Of a stretch of 37,154 bases of DNA, positions 16,727 to 26,674 are shown piece by piece. This DNA is from an uncultured bacterium (lineage in GTDB: Bacteria; Muiribacteriota; Ozemobacteria; Ozemobacterales; Ozemobacteraceae): contig ONIU01000023.1 in assembly GCA_900317935.1 (NCBI GenBank), positions 1-37,154 of the forward strand, in the 5' to 3' direction. Under the pieces are notes generated by a model that was not told the origin of the DNA, made no database searches, and worked only from the letters and a program-made list of their open reading frames with translations. How positions within the stretch are numbered: the stretch's first letter is position 1; every line of letters starts with the position of its first letter. The translations under genes were made by a program, and so were the position numbers.

Positions 16727-19477
16727 CTAATTATTTATTATTTCACTAATATCATCGGTATAAACGTTACAGTAGGTTCCATGACCATCCTGACCGTTTC
16801 TAACAGCATAACCAGCCTTAATTGAGATAGGCAGACGTTTGAACAATAATAAATTGCTGGCAAATTCGACACCTCTGTCATAATCATAATCAAATTTACC
16901 ATCATTTCTTGTATCGCCCATTTCCCAGAAAACACCTAATGTTGAAAACTCTGTTTTCAACCAGCCAATTTGTCTTGGCAATTCAATGTTTATCGGTCTA
17001 GCCAAAGTTAAACTGCCATATCTTAGTTTATCACCTGATTTATAAGAAGAATCAAATGCTCTAAGATATTCATCACTGCCCAAACTTAAATCGTCTGGTC
17101 TTCTGATTCCGTTATGTTTATCATCTTCAGCAATATAACCGCTATAGGTTAAAACATAATAATCATTCAGTGGAACATATTCGTTCCATTTTAAAGCAGC
17201 ACTGTCATATAGCATATCACCGCCAAACAGATTATCAACTCCATGCTTATACACGAAATAAACTTTTCTTCCTTTTCTAGGGAATATATTGTTATAAGGT
17301 TCTTCTCTGATAGATTCTTGAGATAGTTCCACAAAGTAGTAATGGTCTTTCCCTGCTGTTGGAACACGATTTGTTTCTGTTTTCTTAATCTTGGCAATAC
17401 CTCTTTGGACTAAATCAAATCCGAAAGACAGATTCATATCAAGTTTTAATGGGTAATCAAATTGAAGACGTTTAGAGTGAATTTTTTCATAGTAATCAGT
17501 ATCCATATAACCTTTTAAAACAGTGTAATTATTTAAAGAAACGGAAGCCTTCAAAAGATCAAAACGCTTCATAAATGTTGAAGTATAACCCCAATCTTTA
17601 CTCTTAAGACCATATGTAGGAGCAATAGTTATTGCACTTCTATCAAGTCTGTCAGACCTATAGTTATAGATACCCAGGACTCTACCTTCTGAGTCTTTAC
17701 CCAAAACAGGTTTCCATAAGCTATCATGATACTCGGTTTTATAACTGTTCGATTCAAATTCAATTTTATTGTCTTCTATTGCAGAAATACCCGGCACAAC
17801 TCGTATAACTTCAGAAGGCTTATTTTCAATTGGAAGAGAAGCAATCGAAAAACCACCCTTATAAAGAGTAGTCACTTCGATCTTCTTCTTTTCTGGATCA
17901 GAAAAAGAAATATCCCAAACTCCACCAGGTATATTTGAATACCTTTTTAACTTGTTTTCTTTTTCATCATAACAGAAAATCTGTGTCGTTGAATCATCTT
18001 GATCAAAAGCTCCCCAAAGCTTGTTGTCAATAAACTTTAACCATCTTAAATCTCCGCTGTAACTAAGCAGAACTTTAACATCATTCTGAATATTATTTGC
18101 ATTTAACGGTATTACAGCAAGATGGGTTTCAAAATCAATCGTTTGAAAAGTAAAGAAAAGTCTGTTCTTTTCTATATCCAAAGCCAGATCCAAGGGTCTT
18201 AAACTAGATCCTAAATCACATTCTGTCTTAATTATTCCACTATCTGTTTCGACAGACATTAACCGCATAAGACCACTCTTAGCATTAACGAAATAAATCT
18301 TGTTATCCTTCTTTACTAAAGGCTTAAAACTTCCTTTTTGAGAAACGAGGCATCTCGCTTTTCCCTTTAAATCAACAGCATAAAGATTTAATACTTTTTC
18401 TCTATGACCGTTTACACAATATTTACCAATTATAATTTCATGTTTATCTGAATCATAAATCAAAGCAGGATGGACATTCTTGAGCAGAATACGAGGTTTT
18501 TCTATACCTTTTCTATAATAAAGGTCATAATTTTCTGTTTTATATCTTATGGAAGAAACCCATAATCTTTCTTTTTCACTAATTCTTAAATAGGAACGAA
18601 ATATCTTAGCGTCATTTTTTATATAATCTACATCAAGGAAATCGGGGTCAGAATAACTTTGAAAATCTGGAGTCTGACTATAAATATAATCTTTATAAGA
18701 TTTATAAGCTTCGTTTAAAGTCACACCATAGTATTTCTTAAAAGCATTTTCAAAGCCACTAAAATTTCTAATTAAAGATGAAACAACATCAACGTCTGCA
18801 CCTTTTTTATAGGTATTTTCCCAATAAGCAAGCATTGAGTGAGCTTGAAACAGCATTTCTTCCTTTTTCAAAGTTGGCTGACTTGTAATTGTATTCAAAT
18901 CATTTAATGAATATAATCTGTTGTATCTTGCCATATCAAGAATGCGGCTGTAATGTATAGAATCCATGGTAAAAGCATAGTTCAGAGCCATGCCTTCTAT
19001 AAACCAGTGAGGAATTGCTAATAAAGCCAATGAACGACGCCAGGCAAAACTTACATTTGAAGTTGCTCTTTTAACCAATGTTTTTGCCAAACCTAGAGCG
19101 AATCTTTTTTCAAGACTATATGAACGCGCAGAAAGCACATCCATTTCATCGAAAATACAAAGATTAATCAAGTCAAACTTTGAATCAGCCGAACTGCCCA
19201 TCAGATTATCATGTTCATCTAATATGACAGTTGCAACGTAATCTTTATCTTTTGGGAAATTAGCTATAACTTTTTCTCTAACCTTTGAGAAACTAGTTAA
19301 TATTCTTGGAATAGCGTCTTTGATACTATCTGGATAGTATATTCTCAAACCAGTTGCGGTAGCAGTATTATAGGTTCCCCAATGTTTATAAACTTCGCCA
19401 ATTTCAGTTGCAAAAACCGATGAATTGATAACATTCACCAAAATAAAAAGAATAAAAAATAATCTGAGTAATTTCAT
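16727..19477 (-). CDS. Peptidase MA-like / beta-propeller / outer-membrane barrel protein
   Basis: A 916-residue exported protein with signal peptide (about 1-23). Residues about 30-260 resemble the Peptidase_MA-like gluzincin domain: IPHWFIEGMALNYA fits 'P-x-W-x-x-E-G-x-A-x-Y', and the tail FKKYYGVTLNEAYKSYKDY fits its end. The zinc HExxH expected shortly before is replaced by LAKTLV, so catalysis is doubtful. Residues about 285-560 are beta-rich repeats of a TolB/WD40-like propeller (WVSSIRY, KIYFVNAKSG, RLFFTFQT). The last 330 or so residues look like a surface-antigen-type beta-barrel (YGYTS-like strands, RLQFDYPLKLDMNLSFGFD, LKTEFSTLGVFWEMGDTRNDG). The ATG at 19477 is preferred to the TTG at 19483 because AAGGTG is 7 nt before it. 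It lies 41 nt after dnaE. Confidence 0.72.
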   Translation of the reverse strand: MKLLRLFFILFILVNVINSSVFATEIGEVYKHWGTYNTATATGLRIYYPDSIKDAIPRILTSFSKVREKVIANFPKDKDYVATVILDEHDNLMGSSADSKFDLINLCIFDEMDVLSARSYSLEKRFALGLAKTLVKRATSNVSFAWRRSLALLAIPHWFIEGMALNYAFTMDSIHYSRILDMARYNRLYSLNDLNTITSQPTLKKEEMLFQAHSMLAYWENTYKKGADVDVVSSLIRNFSGFENAFKKYYGVTLNEAYKSYKDYIYSQTPDFQSYSDPDFLDVDYIKNDAKIFRSYLRISEKERLWVSSIRYKTENYDLYYRKGIEKPRILLKNVHPALIYDSDKHEIIIGKYCVNGHREKVLNLYAVDLKGKARCLVSQKGSFKPLVKKDNKIYFVNAKSGLMRLMSVETDSGIIKTECDLGSSLRPLDLALDIEKNRLFFTFQTIDFETHLAVIPLNANNIQNDVKVLLSYSGDLRWLKFIDNKLWGAFDQDDSTTQIFCYDEKENKLKRYSNIPGGVWDISFSDPEKKKIEVTTLYKGGFSIASLPIENKPSEVIRVVPGISAIEDNKIEFESNSYKTEYHDSLWKPVLGKDSEGRVLGIYNYRSDRLDRSAITIAPTYGLKSKDWGYTSTFMKRFDLLKASVSLNNYTVLKGYMDTDYYEKIHSKRLQFDYPLKLDMNLSFGFDLVQRGIAKIKKTETNRVPTAGKDHYYFVELSQESIREEPYNNIFPRKGRKVYFVYKHGVDNLFGGDMLYDSAALKWNEYVPLNDYYVLTYSGYIAEDDKHNGIRRPDDLSLGSDEYLRAFDSSYKSGDKLRYGSLTLARPINIELPRQIGWLKTEFSTLGVFWEMGDTRNDGKFDYDYDRGVEFASNLLLFKRLPISIKAGYAVRNGQDGHGTYCNVYTDDISEIINN

Positions 19478-19518
19478 ACTCAAACACCTTACAACATCAG
19501 CACTTCTACGTCAAGAGT

Positions 19519-22500
19519 CTACTTTGCAACAGCAAGTCTTCTTTTGAATCCACCTCTTTGAGTATAAGAGTCAAGGTTAGGGAAATCTATTTTCAGTGTA
19601 TTATGACCGCAGATTCTTTCCCATTCTTTTATCAAGACAGGGTTAAGAGAAACTCTAAACTTAGACGGAGGCTTAAGCATAACTTTCTTATCATCATTAG
19701 TTGTAACACTGATAGTAAAAGGTATCTGACCAGGATTTCTTCTCAAAACTTCCAAGAGTTCTTCATAATACTTTTTGCTTGAGAATTCTTTTGGAATCCT
19801 GAAAGCAAGCTTTGTGAAACTTTCCTGGTCCATATCTTCCAAAGCAAATACTTTTTCGGCATTAGCTTTAAGAACCCCGTCCATAACCTGAGTTCTGATA
19901 ATCATAAATAAAGGCTCATCTATTTGAAGCTTAGAACCTGATTCTTCATAGGTTTTAGGGAAAATAGTAACTTCTAATTGAGCATTATTGGCTTCAAGTG
20001 TGATGAAGGCCATAGTGTCGCCTTTCTTAGTTATTACTTTTTTCATAGAAGTCATAATACCACTAACTCTGAAACTTGAACCATCAAAACCAGTTAAATC
20101 AGCATCTTCACCAGCTTCGTTTTCTTCACCTTCATTATCTGCAGCTTTTTTCGCATATTTTGCAAGATTTGCCAGAGGTGTAGTTGAAAAGACTTTTCCT
20201 ATTGGTGCAACAGGCTCATAAGGATTTCCGATAAAATAATAACCAAATACTTCTTTTTCACCCTGAAGCAGTTCTTTATCAGAAAACTCAGACAGATTAG
20301 GAACTTTTATGTCTATATTTCCCATTCCTTCAGCTTCATCACCAAGTAAATCAAAGAAAGTAGACTGACCACTGTTTTTAGCTTTTCTCTGAACCTGAGT
20401 CTGCTTCAAACCTTCTTCGCACATCTGTAAAAGTTGCCTTTTATTAAGCCCAAAGCAATCAAAAGCGCCAGATTTTACCAATGCATCTAAGACTCTAACA
20501 TTTACCTGATCGGAATCCATTCGCTGCAGAAAATCGCCTAAATCCTTGAAAGGACCACCTTTTTTGCGTGCTTCAACAATAGCGTCTACCGGGCCGCTTC
20601 CCACACCCTTCAAACCGCTGAGGCCATATCTGATTTTTTTGTCTTCAACTTTAAAATCACCAAAAGAGTGATTTACATCAGGAGGCAGAACTTCAATACC
20701 TAAAGCACGGCATTCATCTACATATTCAGCAATTTTATCCGTATCATCTGTTTCAGAAGTTAAACAAGATGCCATAAATTCAGCAGGATAATGGGCTTTC
20801 ATATATGCCGTTCTGTATGTAACAACAGCATATGCAGCAGAGTGAGACTTATTGAAGCCGTATTCAGCAAAACCGGCCATCTTATCAAAGATATCCTGGG
20901 CAAGTTTCGGATCAACGCCACGTTCAATAGAACCTTTGACGAATTTCTCACCCATTTCAATCATTTTTTCTTTGATCTTTTTACCCATTGCCTTACGCAA
21001 GCTATCTGCCTGACCTTTGGTGAAGCCAGCAAGAACACGGGAAGTGAGCATAACCTGTTCCTGATAGAGATAAACTCCATAAGTATCTTTTAAAACAGGT
21101 TCTAATAGAGGGTGAGGATAAGCCAATTCTGCTCGTCCATGTTTTCTTTCAACAAAATCGTCAACCATGCCAGACTTTAATGGACCTGGGCGGTACATAG
21201 CCAAAAGAGCTATTATATCAGTGAATTCAGATGGAAGAAGACGTTTGAGGAGACCACGCATACCAGCAGATTCAAGCTGGAATACGCCTAAGGTCAAACC
21301 TTTCTGTAAAAGCTCGAAAACAGCTTTATCATCGTATTTTAGCAAAGGCTGAGCTTTTCGATTTATTTCTTCCATCAATTTCGGATCTGGAGGATTATTT
21401 TTATCTACTTTTTCTCTTAAATCCAAGAAACGACGTAAAACTAATAAATTTTCTTTTTCCTCTGGAGAACAATTAGCGTGAGTTTCTTCAACATTTTGAA
21501 AAGCTTTTTGTAAAACAGTCAGGGTTTTTAAACCCAAGAAGTCCATTTTCAATAGACCAATATCTTCAACAGCATGCTTTTCATATTGTGAAACAACTAG
21601 ACTTAATTCGCCTTCTTTGGCATTAGGGTCCTTAGTAACTGGCGAAACTTCATCTAGTTCCATTGATGAAATAATAATACCGCAGGCATGTACACCAGTA
21701 TGACTTGCAAGACCATCAACAGCAGTAGCAAGTCTTAAAAGTTTCTTTTCTTCTTCTGTTCCGTTTTCACTTAGAGCTTTAAGTTCTGGAACTTCTTCCA
21801 GACATTTCTTTAAGTGTGTCCCAGGCTTATCAGGAACTAATTTCGCTATTTTCCCAACTTCACCAACAGGCATTCCCATTATGCGGCCAACGCCTCTAAT
21901 AGCATTCTTGGCCAACATGTAGTTAAAGGTTATGATCTGTGAAACCTTAGGCTCGCCATAAAGGTCTTGAACATGTTTAATAACAGCCGGTCTGCCGTCA
22001 TCACTGAAGTCAACGTCAATATCGGGCATACTTATACGTTCAGGATTAAGGAATCTTTCGAAAAGCAAATCATACTTAATTGGGTCAATATCGGTTATGT
22101 GCATACAGTATGCAACTATTGCGCCTGCAGCAGAACCACGGCCAGGACCTACAGGAATACCATTTTCTCTAGCCCAATTTATAAATTCCCAGACTATAAG
22201 GAAATAACCAAAATACCCCATCTTTTTGATGGTATCCAATTCAAATTCAAGTCTTTCCATTGCTCCGTCAGGAGGATTATCGCCATAGTTTTCTTTAAAA
22301 CCTTTATAGCAAATTTCTCTAACGTAGCTTTCTTCGGTCTTTCCTTCAGGAACAGGGCAAACAGGTATAAGAGATTCGCCGAATTTTATAGTTACATTAC
22401 AACGGTCAGCTATTCTGACAGTGTTCTCTAACGCTTCCGGCCATTCGCCAAAAAGCGCTTCCATTTCGCTTGGAGATTTATAATAAAACTCTTTTGAACC

Positions 22501-23238
22501 AAATCTGAAACGGTCAGGATTATCAAGGGTAGTCTGAGTAGACATACAAAGCAAAGCATCCTGGGTTTCCCAATCTTCTGGATTAACATAATGGCTATCG
22601 TTTGTAGCAACTAATGGAGCTTCACACTCTTTTGCAATTTCGATTAAAGGACGCAGAACCTTAAGTTGTTCTGGAAGCCCATGGTTCTGTATTTCGACAT
22701 AAAAATTTTCTTTGCCGAAAACCGACTGATAATACTTTAAAATAGACTTAGCCTGTTCTCTGTCGTCTTTTAAAAGTGCAGCAGGAATTTCACCTGCCAA
22801 ACAGGCGCTTAAACCAATTAAGCCTTCACTGTGTTTTTCTAAGACTTCATGATCTATTCTTGGTTTATAGTAAAACCCTTCAATATGCCCAATAGAAGCT
22901 AATTTTAAAAGATTTTTATAGCCGGTCTCATTCTTAGCAAGTAAAACAAGATGATGAGTAGGATATTTATGAAAACTTTCTTTTGTCTTTTCAAGTCTAG
23001 AACCGGCAGTTATATAAGCCTCAAAACCCATAATAGGTTTAAGACCTTTTTTCATGGCTTCATGATACAATTCAATGGCTGCAAACATATTACCATGGTC
23101 TGTAATGCAGACAGCAGGCATCTTAAAACGTTTTGCAGCATCAACTATTGCTTTGACCGGTGCAGCACCGTCAAGCAAGCTGTAATGACTATGTACATGA
23201 AGATGTACAAAATTAGCATAATTCTTGTTATAAAGCAT
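19519..23238 (-). CDS. dnaE: DNA polymerase III subunit alpha (replicative polymerase)
   Basis: The 1239-residue protein is a full DnaE-type alpha subunit. The PHP domain opens with HLHVHSHYSLLDGA (residues 12-25) and TDHGN; the polymerase active site is PDIDVDF with Asp406 and Asp408, and the third Asp is in LLKMDFLGLKTL. GRGSAAGAIVAY, YQEQVM, GFAEYGFNKSHSAAYA, helix-hairpin-helix (YGLSGLKGVG) and an OB-fold domain near 1000-1100 (FRVSGIMTSMKKVITKKG) follow in the normal order. The ATG at 23238 is chosen because the in-frame TTG at 23277 is itself the -35 box of a near-consensus promoter. No Shine-Dalgarno is visible. No PolC-type exonuclease insertion. It probably heads the minus-strand operon that continues with the propeller/barrel protein gene. 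Confidence 0.97.
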   Translation of the reverse strand: MLYNKNYANFVHLHVHSHYSLLDGAAPVKAIVDAAKRFKMPAVCITDHGNMFAAIELYHEAMKKGLKPIMGFEAYITAGSRLEKTKESFHKYPTHHLVLLAKNETGYKNLLKLASIGHIEGFYYKPRIDHEVLEKHSEGLIGLSACLAGEIPAALLKDDREQAKSILKYYQSVFGKENFYVEIQNHGLPEQLKVLRPLIEIAKECEAPLVATNDSHYVNPEDWETQDALLCMSTQTTLDNPDRFRFGSKEFYYKSPSEMEALFGEWPEALENTVRIADRCNVTIKFGESLIPVCPVPEGKTEESYVREICYKGFKENYGDNPPDGAMERLEFELDTIKKMGYFGYFLIVWEFINWARENGIPVGPGRGSAAGAIVAYCMHITDIDPIKYDLLFERFLNPERISMPDIDVDFSDDGRPAVIKHVQDLYGEPKVSQIITFNYMLAKNAIRGVGRIMGMPVGEVGKIAKLVPDKPGTHLKKCLEEVPELKALSENGTEEEKKLLRLATAVDGLASHTGVHACGIIISSMELDEVSPVTKDPNAKEGELSLVVSQYEKHAVEDIGLLKMDFLGLKTLTVLQKAFQNVEETHANCSPEEKENLLVLRRFLDLREKVDKNNPPDPKLMEEINRKAQPLLKYDDKAVFELLQKGLTLGVFQLESAGMRGLLKRLLPSEFTDIIALLAMYRPGPLKSGMVDDFVERKHGRAELAYPHPLLEPVLKDTYGVYLYQEQVMLTSRVLAGFTKGQADSLRKAMGKKIKEKMIEMGEKFVKGSIERGVDPKLAQDIFDKMAGFAEYGFNKSHSAAYAVVTYRTAYMKAHYPAEFMASCLTSETDDTDKIAEYVDECRALGIEVLPPDVNHSFGDFKVEDKKIRYGLSGLKGVGSGPVDAIVEARKKGGPFKDLGDFLQRMDSDQVNVRVLDALVKSGAFDCFGLNKRQLLQMCEEGLKQTQVQRKAKNSGQSTFFDLLGDEAEGMGNIDIKVPNLSEFSDKELLQGEKEVFGYYFIGNPYEPVAPIGKVFSTTPLANLAKYAKKAADNEGEENEAGEDADLTGFDGSSFRVSGIMTSMKKVITKKGDTMAFITLEANNAQLEVTIFPKTYEESGSKLQIDEPLFMIIRTQVMDGVLKANAEKVFALEDMDQESFTKLAFRIPKEFSSKKYYEELLEVLRRNPGQIPFTISVTTNDDKKVMLKPPSKFRVSLNPVLIKEWERICGHNTLKIDFPNLDSYTQRGGFKRRLAVAK

Positions 23239-23248
23239 AATGTACACA

Positions 23249-23277
23249 ATTATAACAAATTTATATACTTTAGCCAA
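23249..23277 (-). promoter_or_regulatory. Promoter of dnaE, almost on the start codon
   Basis: Minus strand: TTGGCT (23272-23277), 17-nt spacer, TATAAT (23249-23254). Ten bases separate the -10 from the ATG at 23238, giving a message with a leader of only a few bases. Confidence 0.65.
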
Positions 23278-23436
23278 AACAATTCTAACTTTTGTGTTTT
23301 TTTACAAAATAACAGACCTAAATCAGGGCAAAATCAAACTTTTTTCATTATTAATGCCTCTTTTATTAAATGGTAATTATTTTATAATTAAAGCAATGCC
23401 TCATCAATAAAAGGAAAAGTTTGCGTTTGCCCTGTC

Positions 23437-23465
23437 TTCCAACCCTTCAAACTCCATGTTATACT
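23437..23465 (+). promoter_or_regulatory. Possible promoter of the gamma-glutamyltransferase gene
   Basis: TTCCAA (23437-23442), 17-nt spacer, TATACT (23460-23465). A start near 23472 would leave AGGGAG as the first feature of the message. It also rules out the in-frame ATG at 23456. The -35 is weak. Confidence 0.4.
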
Positions 23466-23485
23466 ATCAAAATAGGGAGCTAAAA

Positions 23486-25054
23486 ATGCCTAAAAAATAT
23501 CTATCAATAATCTTTATCTTATTCTTCATTTCCCCAGTATTTGGAGAAAATCAGCGAATCTACTATTCCAAAGGCTTCAACGGAGCTGTAAGCTGTGGTC
23601 ATCCTCTTGCTGCTAAGGCTGCTATTAAAATATTAAAAGATGGAGGAAATGCTGTTGATGCAGCGATAACAGCTGCATTTGTCTTAGGAGTTGTAGACTT
23701 TACAAATTCAGGTATCGGCGGAGAAGGCTATGCGCTTATATTCAATAAAGATGGAAGGATGATTGCTATAGATGGTTCTACAAGAAGGCCATCCAACAAG
23801 ATTACAAATGAATATAAGTGTACAATCTCACTCCCCGCAATTCCGGAAATGCTTTTAAAAATGAGAAGGCTTTATGGTTCTCAACCTCTTTCTAATCTTT
23901 TAAAACCTGCCATAGATTTATGCCATAATGGTTTTGAAGTCAGCCCATATCTGGCTTCAATTATTAAAGAAAGACTACCAAAAATAAAAGACTTAAAAGC
24001 AATTAGCCTGATTTCCCATGACAATAAGCCATTGAAAGCCGGTCAAATTCTTATTCAGCCAAAATTGGAGCAGACTTTGAGAAGACTAGCATATGACCAG
24101 GGACTTTCATTCTATTATGGTGAAGAAGCAGATAAAACGCTGGCAGATATGAAATCTAAAGGCTCTTTCTATACAAAATATGATTTTATGAATTACAAAA
24201 GCAGACTTTGCAAGCCAATAAAAGTAACTTATAAAAACTTTGAAATATATGGAAATCCTCTTCCATCCTGTTCAATAGTCAGCATTAAGTTAGCTCTGAA
24301 TCTTATTTCTGCAAAGCAGCCTCTCCTTTATCAAACCCCAGACGAATTACTACAACAAGCTGGAATAACAAGGAAGATACTTAATGAAAAATATTATAAC
24401 CTGGCAAATTATTATTACTCTCCCTTGGAATTCATATATGATGTTTCAAATTTAACATCTACCCAATCAAAGGATGCAAACGACAGCCATACAACCCATC
24501 TTTGCGTATGGGATAAAAACAATATGGTAGTCTCTATGACTTTAACCTTAGGGAATCACTTTGGAACCGGCCAACTAGCACCTGGAGGCTTTTTCTACGC
24601 TAATAGTCTTAGAACCTACTCTAATTCAATCGTCAGATACCCTGATAATTACCCGTCGAATGCAGGCTCAGTAACATCAAAATCTCCAATTATTGTAACA
24701 AAGTTTGGGAATCCCTGGTTAGCTCTCGGAGGAGCTGGTGCAGACAGAATAATATCTAACACAGCTATGGTTTTAGCAAGAATGCTTAAAGGTTATAATC
24801 TGAGTGAAAGTGTTTCCGCACAAAGATTTTATCTGGAATACAACAACAAATTAATAATAGAAAATGCCCCAGCTAATGATGAGTCTTTTACTTCTTTTGT
24901 TGAAAAATTAAGGGGAAAATATCCTAATATTAGCAGTATAGCATATTTACATGATTACTTTGGTCTAGTCAGTGCCATATTCAGAAAAGATATAGACAAA
25001 AGTATAGAAGCAGCGGGAGATAAACATCGAGATGGCTCCTGCTTAGCTTATTAA
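23486..25054 (+). CDS. ggt: Gamma-glutamyltransferase, exported
   Basis: A 522-residue precursor with signal peptide (1-20, SPVFG-E). The family's first region is clear: GGNAVDAAITAAFVLGVV (53-70) and GIGGEGYALIF. The autoprocessing and nucleophile site is NDSHTTHLCVWD, with Thr336 expected to become the N-terminal nucleophile of the small subunit. Later, SVTSKSPIIV and GGAGADRI match the conserved small-subunit segments. The enzyme cleaves or transfers the gamma-glutamyl group of glutathione and similar peptides in the periplasm. Length is slightly shorter than the usual 560-580. AGGGAG precedes the ATG at 23486. It is a single gene between a divergent dnaE and a convergent neighbour. Confidence 0.88.
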   Translation: MPKKYLSIIFILFFISPVFGENQRIYYSKGFNGAVSCGHPLAAKAAIKILKDGGNAVDAAITAAFVLGVVDFTNSGIGGEGYALIFNKDGRMIAIDGSTRRPSNKITNEYKCTISLPAIPEMLLKMRRLYGSQPLSNLLKPAIDLCHNGFEVSPYLASIIKERLPKIKDLKAISLISHDNKPLKAGQILIQPKLEQTLRRLAYDQGLSFYYGEEADKTLADMKSKGSFYTKYDFMNYKSRLCKPIKVTYKNFEIYGNPLPSCSIVSIKLALNLISAKQPLLYQTPDELLQQAGITRKILNEKYYNLANYYYSPLEFIYDVSNLTSTQSKDANDSHTTHLCVWDKNNMVVSMTLTLGNHFGTGQLAPGGFFYANSLRTYSNSIVRYPDNYPSNAGSVTSKSPIIVTKFGNPWLALGGAGADRIISNTAMVLARMLKGYNLSESVSAQRFYLEYNNKLIIENAPANDESFTSFVEKLRGKYPNISSIAYLHDYFGLVSAIFRKDIDKSIEAAGDKHRDGSCLAY

Positions 25055-25065
25055 TCAGATAAAAA

Positions 25066-25107
25066 AAAAAATGACTTCATAAATATTAATCTATGAAGTC
25101 ATTTTTT
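25066..25107. terminator. Bidirectional intrinsic terminator
   Basis: A-run, stem ATGACTTCATA/TATGAAGTCAT with loop AATATTAATC, then T-run. It separates the convergent ggt gene (plus) and the acidic-tail protein gene (minus). Confidence 0.9.
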
Positions 25108-25117
25108 ATTTTCTTGT

Positions 25118-26668
25118 TTAGAAAGCTACTTCTTCACCTTCATCAAAACCATAGTCATCTTCATCTCCGAAGTGACCATCACCATATCCACCGGTAGTTG
25201 GCAATTCTGGTTCAGGTTCTGATTCAGCTTCATCTTCAGAATCTTCAACATATGAATCAGGTCTGAGCATATCAACATCATCATCGTCAGATGAAACATT
25301 ACTTGAGTCATTATCCCAGCTCATATTGTCATCTTCTTCTTCATCATCAAATGAACTGCTGGAATTATCATCGTTATAAGAAGAAGGTATATCATCTTCC
25401 TGTTCACTAGGTTCGTTTTCAGATTCAGAGAAAGAATTTTCGTTATCAAAAGTAGTATCATCATTGAAAGCATTATCATCAAAAGATACTGAATTTACAT
25501 CAAATGATGAACCGTCGCCGAACTCACTAGTTCCACCATTGCTACTTGTTTCGGAAATCTTAATATCGTCAACAAACTGACCAGGCATCAAACCACCTGC
25601 AGCTTCAACTTTTGGCAGAGACAATGAACGTAAAATAGTTTCACGAATATTTGTCATATGCTTCATAATCTGAAGTGTGCTGTGATAAAAATTCATTACT
25701 ACCAGTTTTTTACCTAATGGTATCAAAACCATATGACAATAAAGAATTCTATTGCCCTGAGTAAAGTGGAACAGAATATTACCAATTTCAACACCTGCAA
25801 TATCAGCTTTCCACTGATCATAAAGTCTTGGATTAAAAGGCATAAGAGTATCTTTTATTGCCTTACCGACCTGAGCTAACGTCTGAGGAGTTTCGTAATC
25901 AGCAGCCTGAACATGTAGTAGGAATGTACCGTTTAAACCGCTAAGAGTGGCAAGCAAAGTCGGACTGATTTTTTCCCTGAGCTGATAATTGGTAGGAACA
26001 AACATACTGAATTCATACTCTTTGTTGCGTAAAGGTCTTGTTCCTTTAATAGGTCCATAGAATGGTCTCAGACTGTCAAGATATCTTGTAACAGTTACGC
26101 CTTTAATGCTGTCTCTGAAGACCTGAGTCAGTCTCTGATTATTCAAAACATAGTCGTAAACATACCAGCGTTTTCTCGTATAACGACAAAAGACTTCATA
26201 ATCAAAACGCCCTCTGTTTGTATCTAATCTTATAACGATTTTACACTGAGATTTTAATTTGCCATAACGTGGGTCTGAATAGTCTATTCTTGCCCCGGCA
26301 GCAACCCTGTTCATTACTTTCGATAGAAATCGAAATTCATTACGGTGGGTTTGAGTCTGATAAGAAAACAATTCGTTATATTCGTCTTTTTCTAATCTTG
26401 ATAAATTCTTACCATAAAGCAAATCCAAAAACGTCTGTACATCAAAATTAGAAAGACAGACATCGTATTCTCCTTCCATAAGAGCTCCCATAAATTGATA
26501 AACCATAGGAACAGGAGAAGGAAGTTCCGTTTTAGCATTGGGCGGCTCAGGAATATCAGCCAAAAGGCCTTTTTGTGAATTATTAATTTGAGCCACCGAA
26601 ACCTTTGCTATAGGAACAATTAACAGTAAAGCAATGAGTATTTTTATCAGCAGTTTTTTGTTAAACAT
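25118..26668 (-). CDS. Exported protein with a long acidic Asp/Glu/Ser tail
   Basis: The 516-residue precursor has a signal peptide (about 1-27, KVSVA-Q). Residues about 50-190 form a helical-plus-beta domain (VYQFMGALMEGEYDVCLSNFD ... IVIRLDT...DYEVFCRYTRKRWYVYDYVL) and 200-350 a second mixed domain that ends in amphipathic helix. From about 366 to the end the chain is almost entirely Asp, Glu, Ser, Asn and Gly, with one Arg and no Lys after residue 380. I do not recognise either folded domain; a faint resemblance of the first to periplasmic lipid-transport auxiliary proteins (MlaC-like) is not enough to name it. The acidic tail may bind calcium or keep the protein soluble at the surface. 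No Shine-Dalgarno is seen; a promoter abuts the start. Confidence 0.7.
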   Translation of the reverse strand: MFNKKLLIKILIALLLIVPIAKVSVAQINNSQKGLLADIPEPPNAKTELPSPVPMVYQFMGALMEGEYDVCLSNFDVQTFLDLLYGKNLSRLEKDEYNELFSYQTQTHRNEFRFLSKVMNRVAAGARIDYSDPRYGKLKSQCKIVIRLDTNRGRFDYEVFCRYTRKRWYVYDYVLNNQRLTQVFRDSIKGVTVTRYLDSLRPFYGPIKGTRPLRNKEYEFSMFVPTNYQLREKISPTLLATLSGLNGTFLLHVQAADYETPQTLAQVGKAIKDTLMPFNPRLYDQWKADIAGVEIGNILFHFTQGNRILYCHMVLIPLGKKLVVMNFYHSTLQIMKHMTNIRETILRSLSLPKVEAAGGLMPGQFVDDIKISETSSNGGTSEFGDGSSFDVNSVSFDDNAFNDDTTFDNENSFSESENEPSEQEDDIPSSYNDDNSSSSFDDEEEDDNMSWDNDSSNVSSDDDDVDMLRPDSYVEDSEDEAESEPEPELPTTGGYGDGHFGDEDDYGFDEGEEVAF

Positions 26669-26674
26669 AATTTA

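Noticed and set aside
23239..23277. Longer dnaE start (TTG at 23277, 13 extra residues)
   Set aside because: The extension coincides with a TTGGCT-17-TATAAT promoter and no Shine-Dalgarno precedes it.
19558..23376. Several 60-150-residue plus frames opposite dnaE
   Set aside because: Antisense shadows of the polymerase gene without family resemblance.
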